Source: Diphasiastrum complanatum (Eukaryota; Streptophyta; Lycopodiopsida; Lycopodiales; Lycopodiaceae). Taken from it: DNA of 64,000 nucleotides. A program made the translations under genes and the position numbers. Every line of letters starts with the position of its first letter. The stretch's first letter is position 1. Shown in pieces: positions 23,083 to 35,100 of the stretch. The notes beneath the pieces were generated by a model. The model was not told the DNA's origin, made no database searches, and saw only the letters and a list, made by a program, of their open reading frames with translations. The stretch is taken from the NCBI GenBank assembly GCA_029204225.1, contig CM055109.1, positions 48,368,597 to 48,432,596 on the forward strand, written 5' to 3'.

Positions 23083-23679
23083 TCAAGCTGAACTCCTAGG
23101 ATCCAAAATGAAATTGAGCAAGCTACATAATGCAACATGCTTTTCTCTTGATAGAGGCTTAGTCAAGATATTAGCCAACATACTGGCAGTAGGACAGTAA
23201 CTTAATTGGACATCTTTATTTTGAACTTTCTCTCTAAGAAAATAAAATTGAACTTCAATATGTTTAGTTCTAGAGTGAGTTTGTGGATTCAGAGATAGAG
23301 CAATGCAACTCTGATTGTCACAATAGAATATAGTTTGGCTGATTTTAATGATCATAAGATCCTGATGCAATCTTCTGAGCCAGATGATTTCCTTCACTGC
23401 AGAGGTAACGACGACATATTTTGATTTTGTGGAAGACAAAGAAATGCATTTTTGCTTTCGACTGTTCCATGAGATGGGTCCTCCCGCTAGAAAGCAAAGA
23501 TAGCCAGAAGTGGATTTTCTTGTGTCCACATTACCAACCCAATCAGAAATAGAATAAGTAGTTAATGTCAAAGCATCCTCTGAATTTCCATCATAACACA
23601 AAGCATAGTGCTTAGTGGCTTGAATGTATCTTAGTACTCTGAGTAGAGACTTCCAGTGAGGTAGGCCAGGATTTGACAT
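23083..23679 (-). pseudogene. Element G RNase H
   Basis: 198 codons open: RVLRYIQATKHYALCYDG, DWVGNVDTRKSTSGYLCFLA, SWNSRKQKCISLSSTKSKY, IFYCDNQSCIALSLNPQTHS, RTKHIEVQFYFLREKV and ILTKPLSREKH. SSTKSKY replaces the canonical SSTEAEY, removing a catalytic acidic residue. Confidence 0.88.
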
Positions 23680-23937
23680 AAATTGGACAATGTGTTGACT
23701 GCAAATGCTAGATCAGGTATGGTGCAGACCATGCCGTACATGATCGATCCGATTATCAACTGATAGGGGTATTTGTACATCTCTTTCTTTTCTGTGGGCA
23801 CATATCCTTTGACAGTTTGAATCTTGGGTCCATAGGCGAGTCTATGGGCTTGTAGTTTTCCATGCCATACCTGTAGAGTACACTGGTTAGATACCTTTAT
23901 TGACTTAGTGTGATACTTCTCCTCGCTTTGTCTCTGT

Positions 23938-24900
23938 TTATCTCAATTCCCAAAAGTAGTGCACAAGGCCTGAATCAGTCATTTCGAATTCCTTCGACAG
24001 AAGATTCTTTGTCTCATGAAGTAGCTGATTCGAATTGTTGATGATCAGTGAGTCATCAACATATAGAGCTATTATGACATAACTTGAGTCTCTATGTTTG
24101 AGATAAACATTAGAGTCAACAAAGTTTGGGATGAAGTCATGCTGCAACAAGAATCGATTGATTCTATCAAACTCGGCCTTTAAAGCTTGCTTTAGCTCGT
24201 AGAGAGCTTTCTGCAACTTACATACTTTGTGTTCTTGGCCTTGAAGGACGTAACCTTCAGGTTGATAGATGTAAATATCTTCTTGTATGTATCCGTTCAG
24301 AAAGGCTGTTTGAACATCTGGTGTATTTCCAGATCTTCGACAGCTGCGAAGGCAAATAAGGATCGAATTGATTGAAGTCTTAATACTAGACTATATGTCT
24401 CAGTGTAGTCAATCTCATAAGTTTGTGCGTATCCTTTGACGAGTAGATGAGCTTTCCATCTGGCTGTAGAACCATCTAGATTGAGCTTCAACTTGAAGAT
24501 CCACTTGGTGTCGATGATCTTTGCATCTACAGGAGCTTCAACAAGATGTCAGTTCCCGTTCTTCATCAATGAGTTGTACTCAGCATGCATGGCGGAATGC
24601 TAGTTTTCTGCATTCGAGCTTGACAAGGCTTCAGTTACTGAAGTGGGTTTATCATTGCTGATGAATGCCTAAGGGACAAAATGATCAGGTTCTTGTCGAT
24701 GTCGTGCAAATCTCCAAACAACAGATGATTCTCCTTGCTATGCAACAGGGATATCTTTGATGTCCATCGAAACAGTCATAGGTCGAGGCCTGTCGATGGT
24801 GGTGGAAGTCGTTGGGACGAACTCTTGATTGGCTGCTTCTGCTTGAAGTCGAAAAATTTATCTTCGAGGAAGACAACATCTCGACTAATTTAGATTCGGC
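23938..24900 (-). pseudogene. Element G reverse transcriptase, broken
   Basis: Pieces in order on the minus strand are MKLNLDGSTARWKAHLLVKG, YTETYSLVLRLQSIRSLFA, LQKALYELKQALKAEFD, VIIALYVDDSLIINNSN and LLSKEFEMTDSGLVHYF. YVDD survives. The conserved GLKQAPRAW block has become ELKQALKAEF. Frames change several times. Confidence 0.85.
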
Positions 24901-25077
24901 TTGTCTCAACATCAAATATTCTGTATGCCTTGTGTGACGTTGTCCACCACTGTCAATAGGAAGGGTTTTGAGTCATTGACCATTCTGTGTCTCAACGAAT
25001 TGTTGAAGTCTTTAAAATAGTTAAAAGCCTCAGACTTGTTCTTAATGAACATGATGCTGGTAAATCTAGAATAATTA

Positions 25078-25740
25078 TCAATAAAAGTGATAAAATATAA
25101 TGCAAAGAGAGGGAATATTCATAGGGCCACACATATCACTATGTATTAATTCTAGAACGGACTTAGCTCTATTGGCTTGTCCCTTTGGAAATCTTAATCT
25201 AGGTTGTTTGCCTAGTAAGCACATCTCACAGACATGTCGTATGTCAGTGGAGTCAAAGTTTAAGTCCTTGACCTTAGAATTATGATGCATATACAAGATT
25301 GATCTCATGTTTAGATGTCCTAATCTTTGATGCAAAAATTGGGCATTTGAAGTACTCACATTTGTGAAAAGTGCATATTCGTGACCTAGAACATACAAAT
25401 TACCTTCTTTGTTTGCAGAGAAGATTTCTTTATCGTGCTTGTCCAGAGTGGTACACTGCTTCGAATCGAATGAGGCCTTGCAGCCCTGATCAGTAAACTT
25501 GCTAACTGACAATAAATTTTTGGTCAGTTTGGGTACGTATAGTACATCCTTGAGCAAGGTCAGCTTACCATTAGGAAGATAGAGAAGTATAGATCCTTTG
25601 CCTCCAATCTGTAGTGCACTCGAGTCACCTAAGTAGACATAGTTCGAATCTGGTGGTGTGAGTTCTTCGAATAGAGCTTTGCATGAGGTCATGTGCTAAG
25701 AAGCACTAGAATCGAGATACCAATCCATTGCATCTCTAAT
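25078..25740 (-). pseudogene. Element G protease and start of integrase
   Basis: It begins WYLDSSAS followed by a stop, a damaged DSGAS protease site. A 204-codon open frame follows, with YVYLGDSSALQIGGKGS, LKDVLYVPKLTKNLLSVSKF, FLHQRLGHLNMRSILYM, CEMCLLGKQPRLRFPKG and VLELIHSDMCGPMNIPSL. Confidence 0.87.
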
Positions 25741-25894
25741 GGGTAATTCTCTACAAAAACAGAGCATTAACTTAGATCGAATGGAGAGATGTCTTGGTAG
25801 ATGTCAAAGACAACCATGAAGGGAGCGAATAAGTAGGCGTCTGATACAGCCATGCTTCCTTCAAGATTAGACATTCCGAATTGAGTGTGTTTTA

Positions 25895-26373
25895 TTAAAG
25901 AAAGAAAACCATCAAAAGGCATTCGTAGTGCAATACACATGAGAAGAATAGAGAATCTGAATTAAGCAGTTGTGAATACAACGATTAGATCACAATATTG
26001 TGCCCAAGAATGGTTCATAGTAATGATGCATTGTGTGCAGTGATCTTACTTAGCTAGTTATAGATTAAATAATTATCTCTATCTTATGAATGGCTTTCAC
26101 TCTCTCTAAGATTTCTGATTCTAGGGAATCAGATAATAAAGACACAATTGAGTTTGCGCAGGAACCATTATGTATATATGTACATGGACCAGTTATAATG
26201 ACTGCGTAGGCAACGAGCGTGAAACATTGCAGCTACTAAAAAAGGTGTTAAAGTGAACTGTGACATGGTCTACGTCTGATAGGGCAGTATGGATGACGTG
26301 GATCTCGAACCAAAGACTTTGAGTTTGTATGAGAACGAAGAGGATGTAGTCGAGGATCTTGAACTTGAAGAGT
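25895..26373 (-). repeat. Element G LTR, high-coordinate copy, truncated
   Basis: It matches 22330-22850 in the same orientation (AGGCATTCGTAGTGCAATAC, GATCTTGAACTTGAAGAG). Identity stops at about 26373, where unrelated sequence begins. Confidence 0.7.
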
Positions 26374-28639
26374 TCGTCTTGTTTTTTAGTGCAAGTTTTG
26401 TTTTGTTTTGTTAAAAGAGCAGGGGGGAGATTTTCCGTGTCATAATGGTTCATGAGTTTTGGGTTGTAAACAATCAAATGAGTTAAATTGACAAACCGTG
26501 CATAGAACTTAGTTGAGATTTATTCACAAAATTTGTAATTTGTTAAGTAATAATACCAAGTAATGTACATGCTAGATGAAATCCTCGTGTTGGTACTCAT
26601 TCTAGACATCTATTCCCTCAAAACAATTTTCTAGCCACCTTCATCATATTGGTACCTTGTCTTTCATTAACCAATATGGGCTCGAGAGGTGTTGCCAAAA
26701 ATATTTTCTTCTCTGTATTGACTAAAATAAGTTGAGGCCCATTTGATTAGTTCAAGCCCTACCTCTGTGAAACTGCAAAACTAGTCCATATTTTATGACC
26801 TGAGTTCCAATGCTATGACTCAGTGGATATTCTTAATAGAGCTAAATTGAATCAGTTATGTAAAGGGTTGTACTAGTATGTAATGGATGTATAAATTTTT
26901 GAAATGTGTCAATATAGGTCTTGGACCTCTTTGGGATGAAACTTTGGATGTGGTTTGGTTTTAATTAGGCAAAGATTTTTTAAAGCCAAATTGAGTGTCG
27001 ATAAGGTTGTCTAGCTTGGAAATAGTCATTTGTTGGAAAGTGTTAATATTCTTTGATCATTGATTTGGTATCTAATGAAAAGGTTCAAATCAAAGGATGT
27101 TTCAATTATGGATCTTAGGCCAAGAATGATAGCACCAACAAAAATGCTAGTCACTCGTTAGCTTGCTAAATTGATCAAAATATTAATCAAATGCATATAG
27201 AATCAAAAGAGAAGCACAATCAACTCAGATCTGAACCTAAGTCTCTGTAAACATGCCATACATCCTCATAAATTCATTTAATCCATTTATAAATTACATA
27301 TACATCAAGCTTACAGCACAATCTCAACATGTATGAATGATGGTATTTCACCAAAACTTCTCCAAATTACAAATGAACTTTGGCTAACCATTTTCTAGAC
27401 CTACTATTTATAGATGATAATGATGATTCTCTATCCTCTCTCTAGGTAACTGTACCTAAAATAGTCACTATGTACTGTAGAACCCCAAAAATTGATCTAA
27501 AGCGACATTTGAAGAGTACAAAAATTTGATACTTTTTCAAACTGTCAAAAGATAAAAATTTTACTGTTTCGATGTAGCTCATTCATGCGAAAAAATTAAT
27601 CCTAAATTATGTACAATTTAGGCCTCATTATGACCCAAAAATAGACAAGAAATAGTTGACAAATTTTCACAAATTCCTATTAAGTTTTATAGGCATTTGG
27701 TATAGGTCCTGAGCTAGTTATGATCTAGTATGTTGACCATATGGGACACCTATGGCCAAAGAATCCTGATAATGACGCCAAGGAGTTTTGTTATGACTTT
27801 GGACGACTTATTCTGGTACGCTATGTACAAATAGCACTTTCATATTAATAGGTATGTGATATGCATGCCGAGAGACTATCAGTTGGAACTGGAGTTTAGT
27901 CCGGTTCGTGTGGGGGCTGCATGGACACATGCACAAGCTTCTAGGGTCTATATATCCTAGTAGAAACTTGCCCTTTATCATTTTTGTTTTTCAAGTTTTG
28001 GTTACTTGTCTCTTCTCTCTCATCAAGTATTCACACGTTTTGGCTTGGGGTAAAGGTTAGGTGGACTAAAGTTGAGCTTCTTGCCAGCTGGGTGGTTTGG
28101 CTCTACAGTGTCCTTGTAAGTAGATTTCTTTGGTGTCTTCACAACGGTATCAGAGCAAGGCTTACAGTTGGATCAAAGGTGAAGTTTGGAGCTATTGGTT
28201 TCAATTTTTTGGAAAGGAATCATTACTTTAAGCTACTAATGTTTATGGTGCTAGACTTTATCTCCAATTAAGTGGTTTTCTCTTATTTTTATTCATTCCA
28301 TGGTTAGGAATCAATGATATGTCCTCGTTCCATAGCCATATCAATTGTGCTTGAGAAATTTCACAATTGCTATTGATTTTCACTGCTCTTTTAATTTGAA
28401 TAATCCGAACTCAGTCATTTCCGGTTCAGGAACGGGAAAGAAAAAGCATGTCTCAGATTACAAAGCAAAGGAAGGACAGAGCAGTGGAAACAAAGAGGAC
28501 TTACCAATTAAAAAGCTGAATTTTTACAGATCCTAATCGATGTGCAGGATGAAGAAGACAATGTTAGAAGACAAATCAGCGTTTCAGCAACCGGACGTCT
28601 CCAGTTTTCCACTAGTAGCCACTCAGGGAGACTTTTTTT
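26374..28639. other. Intergenic region; possible LTR at 27476-28143
   Basis: There is no gene. A candidate plus-strand LTR starts TGTAGAACCCCAAAAATTG (27476) and ends CTTCACA (28143), with a TATATATCC box at about 27951. ACGGTATCAGAGC (28144-28156), a tRNA-iMet type primer site, follows directly. No coding region or second LTR was found downstream, so this could be a solo or truncated element. Confidence 0.4.
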
Positions 28640-29490
28640 ACATTTATGTTACCGAAATAGAGTATTTGAGTTTATCCATGTCAAGCATTATTACGCTTAC
28701 GTTATTAGCAAAATTTTTGGTATTGTTGACGAACTCTTTTATGATATTACGTTTGGCTGGACTTATCTACCAAGTGTTAAATGTGAAAGGCAAAACAATC
28801 ACAAGACTGACACACTTCGGATATAAACCTACTCTATCAATGGAACGACTTCTTGATTGATAATTGTATTGTCAACCTAGGAAACAAAACCTGAAGACAA
28901 GTACGAGGTATCCCTAGTGCAATTGGTATCTTTCCTTTTTTGAAGCACAATTTATTAAGAGACTTGCTAAACTGGGCCTGACCTCGTTCATGAATGACTT
29001 TCGACATTCTTTTTAGATATATAGATGACATTTGCTTCATCAATAACCCTAATATCAAACTTTTTATGGACAAAACACAGGTAAGGAACCCTGAAACCCG
29101 TTTTGGATCAAACCCTTGGACTTTCTAGAAATAGAAAGAAAAGTGACTGAAGGGAATAAAATCAGCTTTTTAAATATTTCTATTACCTTCAATAATAAAT
29201 CCGGCCTGACTTGTCTTTCTAAATACAACAAAAGAAGAGAACTACCCTTTCCTTACTTACAATATATACATCTTGCTTCGAATAGACGAATCTATAATTC
29301 ATATAAGGTTATTGCTTCACAAGTCATTGCCACAATGAGGTTGGAATTCTTGTTGATGCTTTTCAAAAAAATGGTTTTATGAGAGGTAAGCTCTGTCGTA
29401 TCATCAATAAGTTGCTTACTTTGGAATCGTTCCCCGGTTTGTCGTACACTTTACCACATGACATTGATGTTCTTTTGGTGGCCAGTTAGT
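28640..29490 (+). pseudogene. Penelope-like reverse transcriptase remnant
   Basis: In shifting frames, the plus strand shows RGIPSA...FFEAQFIKRLAKLG (about 28903-28970). The catalytic block RYIDDICFINN follows at 29015-29047. Next is FLEIERKVTEGNKISFLNIS (from 29116; FLD/N-type block), then LPFPYLQYIHLASNRRIYNS, and GKLCRIINKLL...LPHDIDVLLVAS, ending about 29488. This order (KGIPMG, RYxDDxFxI, FLDxxI, YRK-like, downstream R/K-rich tail) fits Penelope-like RTs rather than copia, gypsy or LINE RTs. The GIPMG block is degraded, no GIY-YIG endonuclease is seen, and stops and frameshifts make it inactive. The family assignment is by eye. Confidence 0.55.
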
Positions 29491-29534
29491 TATCCCTTTC
29501 GGGGAGCTAACTACCCCGAAGGGATTCACTAACT
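29484..29534. other. Two-tier inverted repeat (hairpin/cruciform) beside the TC tract
   Basis: Outer arms AGTTAGT (29484-29490) and ACTAACT (29528-29534) enclose inner arms CCCTTTCGGGG (29494-29504) and CCCCGAAGGG (29514-29523). The inner arms pair over 10 bases with one bulged T. Confidence 0.7.
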
Positions 29535-29550
29535 GTGGGTCAGTTGGTGG

Positions 29551-30391
<841 letters not shown>

Positions 30392-31243
30392 GGCTTTTTC
30401 ACATTCGAATGTTAAGTCAAGTTATCTGAAGGACATTGAAGACTTGGCCATCTTCAATGACTTCAACAAATCCCCAGAACAAGTTTGTAGAAATACACTA
30501 TCTTTGCAATAGTCTGTAGAATTGAACTGTTTGTTGCATAGTTCGCATTTTTTCGAAAGGCAAAAAATGCAAAGTACTCGTCTACTTCGACAAAATGGCA
30601 ATTCCAAGTTCATTGTCACATTTTCCCAGAATTCAAAATATGCAAAGTCCCATCTACTTCGATGAAATAAAAGTTCCAAGTTCATTGTCGCATTTATCTG
30701 AAAGGCGAAAAATAAGACCGACTCTCACCAAAGTGTCCAAAGTGTTCGGGGACTCCTACTTCTTTAACCATCAAGTCACTCGACGACCGAAGTCACCGAA
30801 GTGTCCAAAGTGTCCACAATCTTCGACTTCTTCAACAACTTCGACCATCAAGTCATCCAAAGTGTCCGAAGTCTCTGATGTCACCAATGTGACCGAAGTC
30901 TTCAAAGTATTCGACATCTTCGACTTATTAGACTACTTCGATGATCTATTGATCTAACTACTTTGAAGTCATCCGAAGTGTCCGAAGTATCCGACGTCTT
31001 TGACGATCGACTTATTCAATTACTTCGATGATCAACTTATCCATCCACTTCGATGATTGAGTCAATTGACTTATTCGACTTCCTCGATGACTTCAAGTCA
31101 TCTGTCTCGTCGGCTGATAAACACATTGTACAACTATTCAAATATTTATTGTATTTAATTACAAGGATGCAGTGTATGAATACATCACGCATTATCCCGG
31201 TGATGCTCTGCCAACAGAGCGAATGATATCGAGCATCCAAGTT
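30392..31243. repeat. Repeat R, left copy (852 bp, probable LTR of an A-like element)
   Basis: It is identical in length to 37548-38399, with only two substitutions noticed. It contains ACTTGGCCATCTTCAATGAC-type sequence shared with the LTR of element A, and a TGTATGAATACATC box. Its middle (30720-31110) is a degenerate minisatellite of CCGAAGTGT/CTTCGA units. It is joined at 31243 to a slightly shortened LTR of element C. Confidence 0.85.
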
Positions 31244-32095
31244 TACAGTTTTTAGGACAATAATGATTGTACTTTACAATCATAGAGAGTTATTGGTTGC
31301 TTAATCAATGAATCTATCAAGTTCTACACATTAGATCTTGATCTAGATTCACTACACTTGGATTTAAGCAAGAGCAATGGATCAACACATCATTTTTTAG
31401 TGAGAGCGGCTTCACACGTGTGGAGTACTGTCCACTGTACGGCCTGCACCTGAAACAACAAGTACAATGATACTAGATAGCAATCATGCATAAAAATCAC
31501 AAGACAAATGACTAGAAATCTCACAAAAGTGTAGAGTGCAAAAGTCTCATCAATTTTCTTAGCAAAATGATGATCCTTTTATGGATCAAGTACATCCATG
31601 AGTCTGGTACAGTCCAGCAGGCCTTCACACGTGTGAAGAGTGCCACATCACTCATATCTATCCATTTGATCCATCCTTGATCCTTATCCAATAGTTGACC
31701 TTCTAGAATATGACTAAAATCCAAAAAGCTAGTCTCCTAGAATATAGGAATATTCCCTACAAAATAGGATCTAAGGAAAATGGTCAACTCTTATCTTCTA
31801 GTACTCTATACACACATGTGAACATCCACTTGCCATGTGGGAGCATTTACTCATGCACATGCAAGGAAAAGCTAATTTGTAGGTGACTAGTCAACTTGAC
31901 TAAAAACTAGTCATTTCATGTTCACACTAACTAGAATGATACAAAATCAATTTGGATATATACAAACATGAAAAGTACATCCTTTCACACATGGAAACAT
32001 GCTCCACACGTGTGAAATCATATCATCAACATATTCTAATGTTTGATCAATATTTACATGAACCAATGTCAAGTGAGAAGTGACAATTTTCAACA
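31242..32095 (-). repeat. Element C 3' LTR, outer 8 bases missing
   Basis: It aligns without gaps to 36694-37547. It contains three CACACGTGTG palindromes (31411-31424, 31623-31638, 32005-32016). The missing end would be TGTTAAAT on the plus strand. Confidence 0.93.
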
Positions 32096-32108
32096 CTCCT
32101 CCTCACTT

Positions 32109-35100
32109 CTAACTTGGCAAATCTAGTGTACATCTATCTACAATTCCAAGAGCATATCTTAACTTAAAAAATGGATCTTTGGACAATGGTTTGGTTAAGA
32201 TATCAGCTATGCATTCGGATGATGGTACATGATGTAGTTGCACTTCCTTGGATTGTACCTTCTCCCTCACAAAGTGGTGAGCTATCTCAATATGCTTTGT
32301 TCTAGCATGGAAGATAGGATTTGAAGCAATTTGTTGAGAAGCTTGATTGTCACAAAATATGTAAGGGATCTCCTCGGCCTCTAGCACATGTAGTTCCATC
32401 AAGAGTCTTCTTAGCCATAAGAGCTCTTTGGTTGTTGAAGTCAATGCCTTGTACTCGGCTTCACAAGAAGATAGTGAGATTGTATCTTGCTTTTTGGAAA
32501 GCCAAGATATCACTCCTCCACAAAGAAATGTTGCAAATGCACTAATGGACTTCCTATCCATCTTGTCACCTGCAAAATCTGAATCCGAGTAGGCTCTCAA
32601 GTGCAAGTTAGATCCTTCATAAAGTATACCAAAAAATCTAGTACTAGAAACATATCTAAGTACTCTCTTGGCACTTTTCCAATGATGAATTAAAGGAGCT
32701 TGCATACTTTGACTCAACTTGCTTACACAAAAACTTAAGTCAGGTCTAGTGATGGTTAAATAGATTAGAGAGCCTATAAGCTTCCTAAAGAGAGTGATGT
32801 CCTCAAAGGATGCTTCATCACCTTCATTAGTTGCTTTCACAACATGCTCCATAGGGGTGTCAATCCCCTTACAATCTTTCATACCAAATCTTTCAAGAAT
32901 GGAAGTAGCATACTTAGATTGACTTATGAAAGTACAATTGCTACTTCTAGACACTTCTATCCCAAGTATAAACTTTAGGAAGCCTAGATCTACCATCTTG
33001 AACTCACTAGATAAGTCAACTTTTACTTTGCCTATGCCATCATCATCATTTCCTGTCATAATGATGTCATCAACATAAAGAACCAAAATGATGATCTTTC
33101 CTTCATTACATTTGAAATATAAAGAAGGTTCATAAGCACTTAGTACAAAGCCAAGGGAATAGAGAAAATCATGCAACCTAGAGTACCAAGCTCTAGGTGC
33201 TTGCTTCAAGCCATATAGGCTCTTCCTTAAGTAGCACACCTTTTGCTCCTCACCAATCTTGATGAAGCCCTCGGGTTGCATCATGTAGATTTCCTCTTCT
33301 AAGAAGCCATTCAAGAAGGCATTTGTCACATCCATTTGGTAGAGATCCCATTTGAAAAAAGTAGCAATGCAAATGATTAATCTAATAGTTACAAGCTTAG
33401 CTACAGGTGCAAATGTTTCTTCATAATCCAATCCTTTTATTTGAAGAAATCCCTTAGCAACAAGCCTAGCTTTGTATTTACTAATAGATCCATCTTGATT
33501 GTACTTAATTCTATAAATCCACTTACATGCAAGTGGTTTCTTTCCTCTTGGAAGATTTACAAGATTCCAAGTATGATTTTCTTCTAATGCATCATACTCT
33601 ACTTGCATTGCATCTCTCCAAACTTTAGATTTACATGCTTCTTCAAAAGATGATGGTCCTTCAATCAATGTAGCTAAAAAAGAGTAAGAGGTAGAAGATG
33701 TAGAGCCTTCCTTTTGCTTTCCCTTGTCCACATAGGTAAGCCTTGAGGGCTCGGCCTTGCTCCTTGATGATCTTCTTGGCCCCTTTTGACTTGGATCCAA
33801 ATCTCCATCCTCGGGTTTGTCATGATCCTCCTCGGGTTTGTCAAGATCCTCCTCGGATTTGTCAAGATCTTCAATGCACAATGGGTTAGATCCATTTGAC
33901 AAGCTCTTAGCAAATTGTGACTCATCAAAAAGTACATCCTTGCTTACCTTTACTTTCTTGGATGTAGGATCATATATCCTATATCCCTTGCTATTTTCTC
34001 CATAGCCAACAAAGATTCCTTTGAAGGAGGTAGCATCTTCTTTCCTTCTAGTCTCCAAAGGAATGTGTACATAACAAGTACATCCAAAGATCTTAAAATA
34101 TTTTACATTGGGTTTCTTATCAAACAAGGCTTGATAAGGTGAGATCCCATCTATAGCACTACTAGGAAGTCTATTACACAAATAATTAGCACATGTTATG
34201 GCTTCTCCCCAAAATGAGATGGGAAGTGATGCATCAAGCCTCAAGGACTTTGCACACTCACATAGACTCCTATTTTTCCTCTCGGCCACCCCATTTTGTT
34301 GAGGGGTGTAGGAACAAGTGTATTGTAACTTAATACCATTGATCTCACAAAAGTCTTTCATTTTATTGGAGGTGTACTCTCCTCCATTATCACATCTTAG
34401 TGCTTTGATAGAAGTACTAAGTTGTTTCTCTACTAGAGACTTGAACTTAATGAAAGCTTCATAAACAAGATTTTTCTTTGATAGTAACTCAATCCATGTG
34501 AATCTAGTACAATCATCTATAAAAGTTACATACATCAAGGCACCTCCATTACTTGCATGTGAAAAACTATGTACATCAGAATGTATGAGATCCAAGGGAG
34601 AGAGAGATCTTGATGAAGATTTCTTGTAAGAAGATTTGTGTGACTTTGCAAGGCCACATGCCTCACACATTTTTCCACACTTCTTGAAAGCTCTTGGTAG
34701 GCCGAGAGCTAGTTCCTTGCTTGCCATTGACTCCATAGATTGAAGATTAGGATGGCCTAATCTCTTATGCCAAAGCTCCACTTGAGTTAGCTCCTCCCTA
34801 GCCAAGTTCACACTTTCACTTGCAACATTAGCATCCAACTTGAAAAGTCTCCCTTGCTTAATGCCACTAGCTATGCACTTATCATTTTTCAAGATGGAAC
34901 AAACTCCATTCTTGAAATGTACATCTAGTCCATTGTCCATTAATTGTCCTACACTAAGCAAGTTTCTTGAAATGGTAGGAACATACAAAACATTATCTAG
35001 ATCTATCCTTTTAGATGTGCCTAAACAAAGAGGTATAGATCCTATGCCATCTATCTTGCATGCTTGATCACTAGCAGTGTATATTGACTTCTTAGAGTCA

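Larger units (their letters stand above)
22300..26373 (-). mobile_element. Ty1/copia element G, decayed
   Basis: Minus-strand element with LTR-like direct repeats at its two sides (about 22320-23057 and 25895-26373, the latter truncated). Protease and integrase (25692-24950), RT (24900-23940) and RNase H (23679-23083) lie between them. Gag is almost wholly deleted: a short leader ORF starting MSNLEGSMAVSDAYLFAPFM (about 25877-25770) is followed directly by the protease. Many stops are present. Confidence 0.8.

Noticed and set aside
27476-28271. Open frame at 27984-28271 as a gene
   Set aside because: It overlaps the candidate LTR and primer binding site and has no similarity to any protein I recognise.
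30595-30957. 120-codon open frame in repeat R (and 37751-38113)
   Set aside because: The protein simply mirrors the CCGAAGTGT minisatellite (repeating VSKVSD), with no sign of selection for coding.
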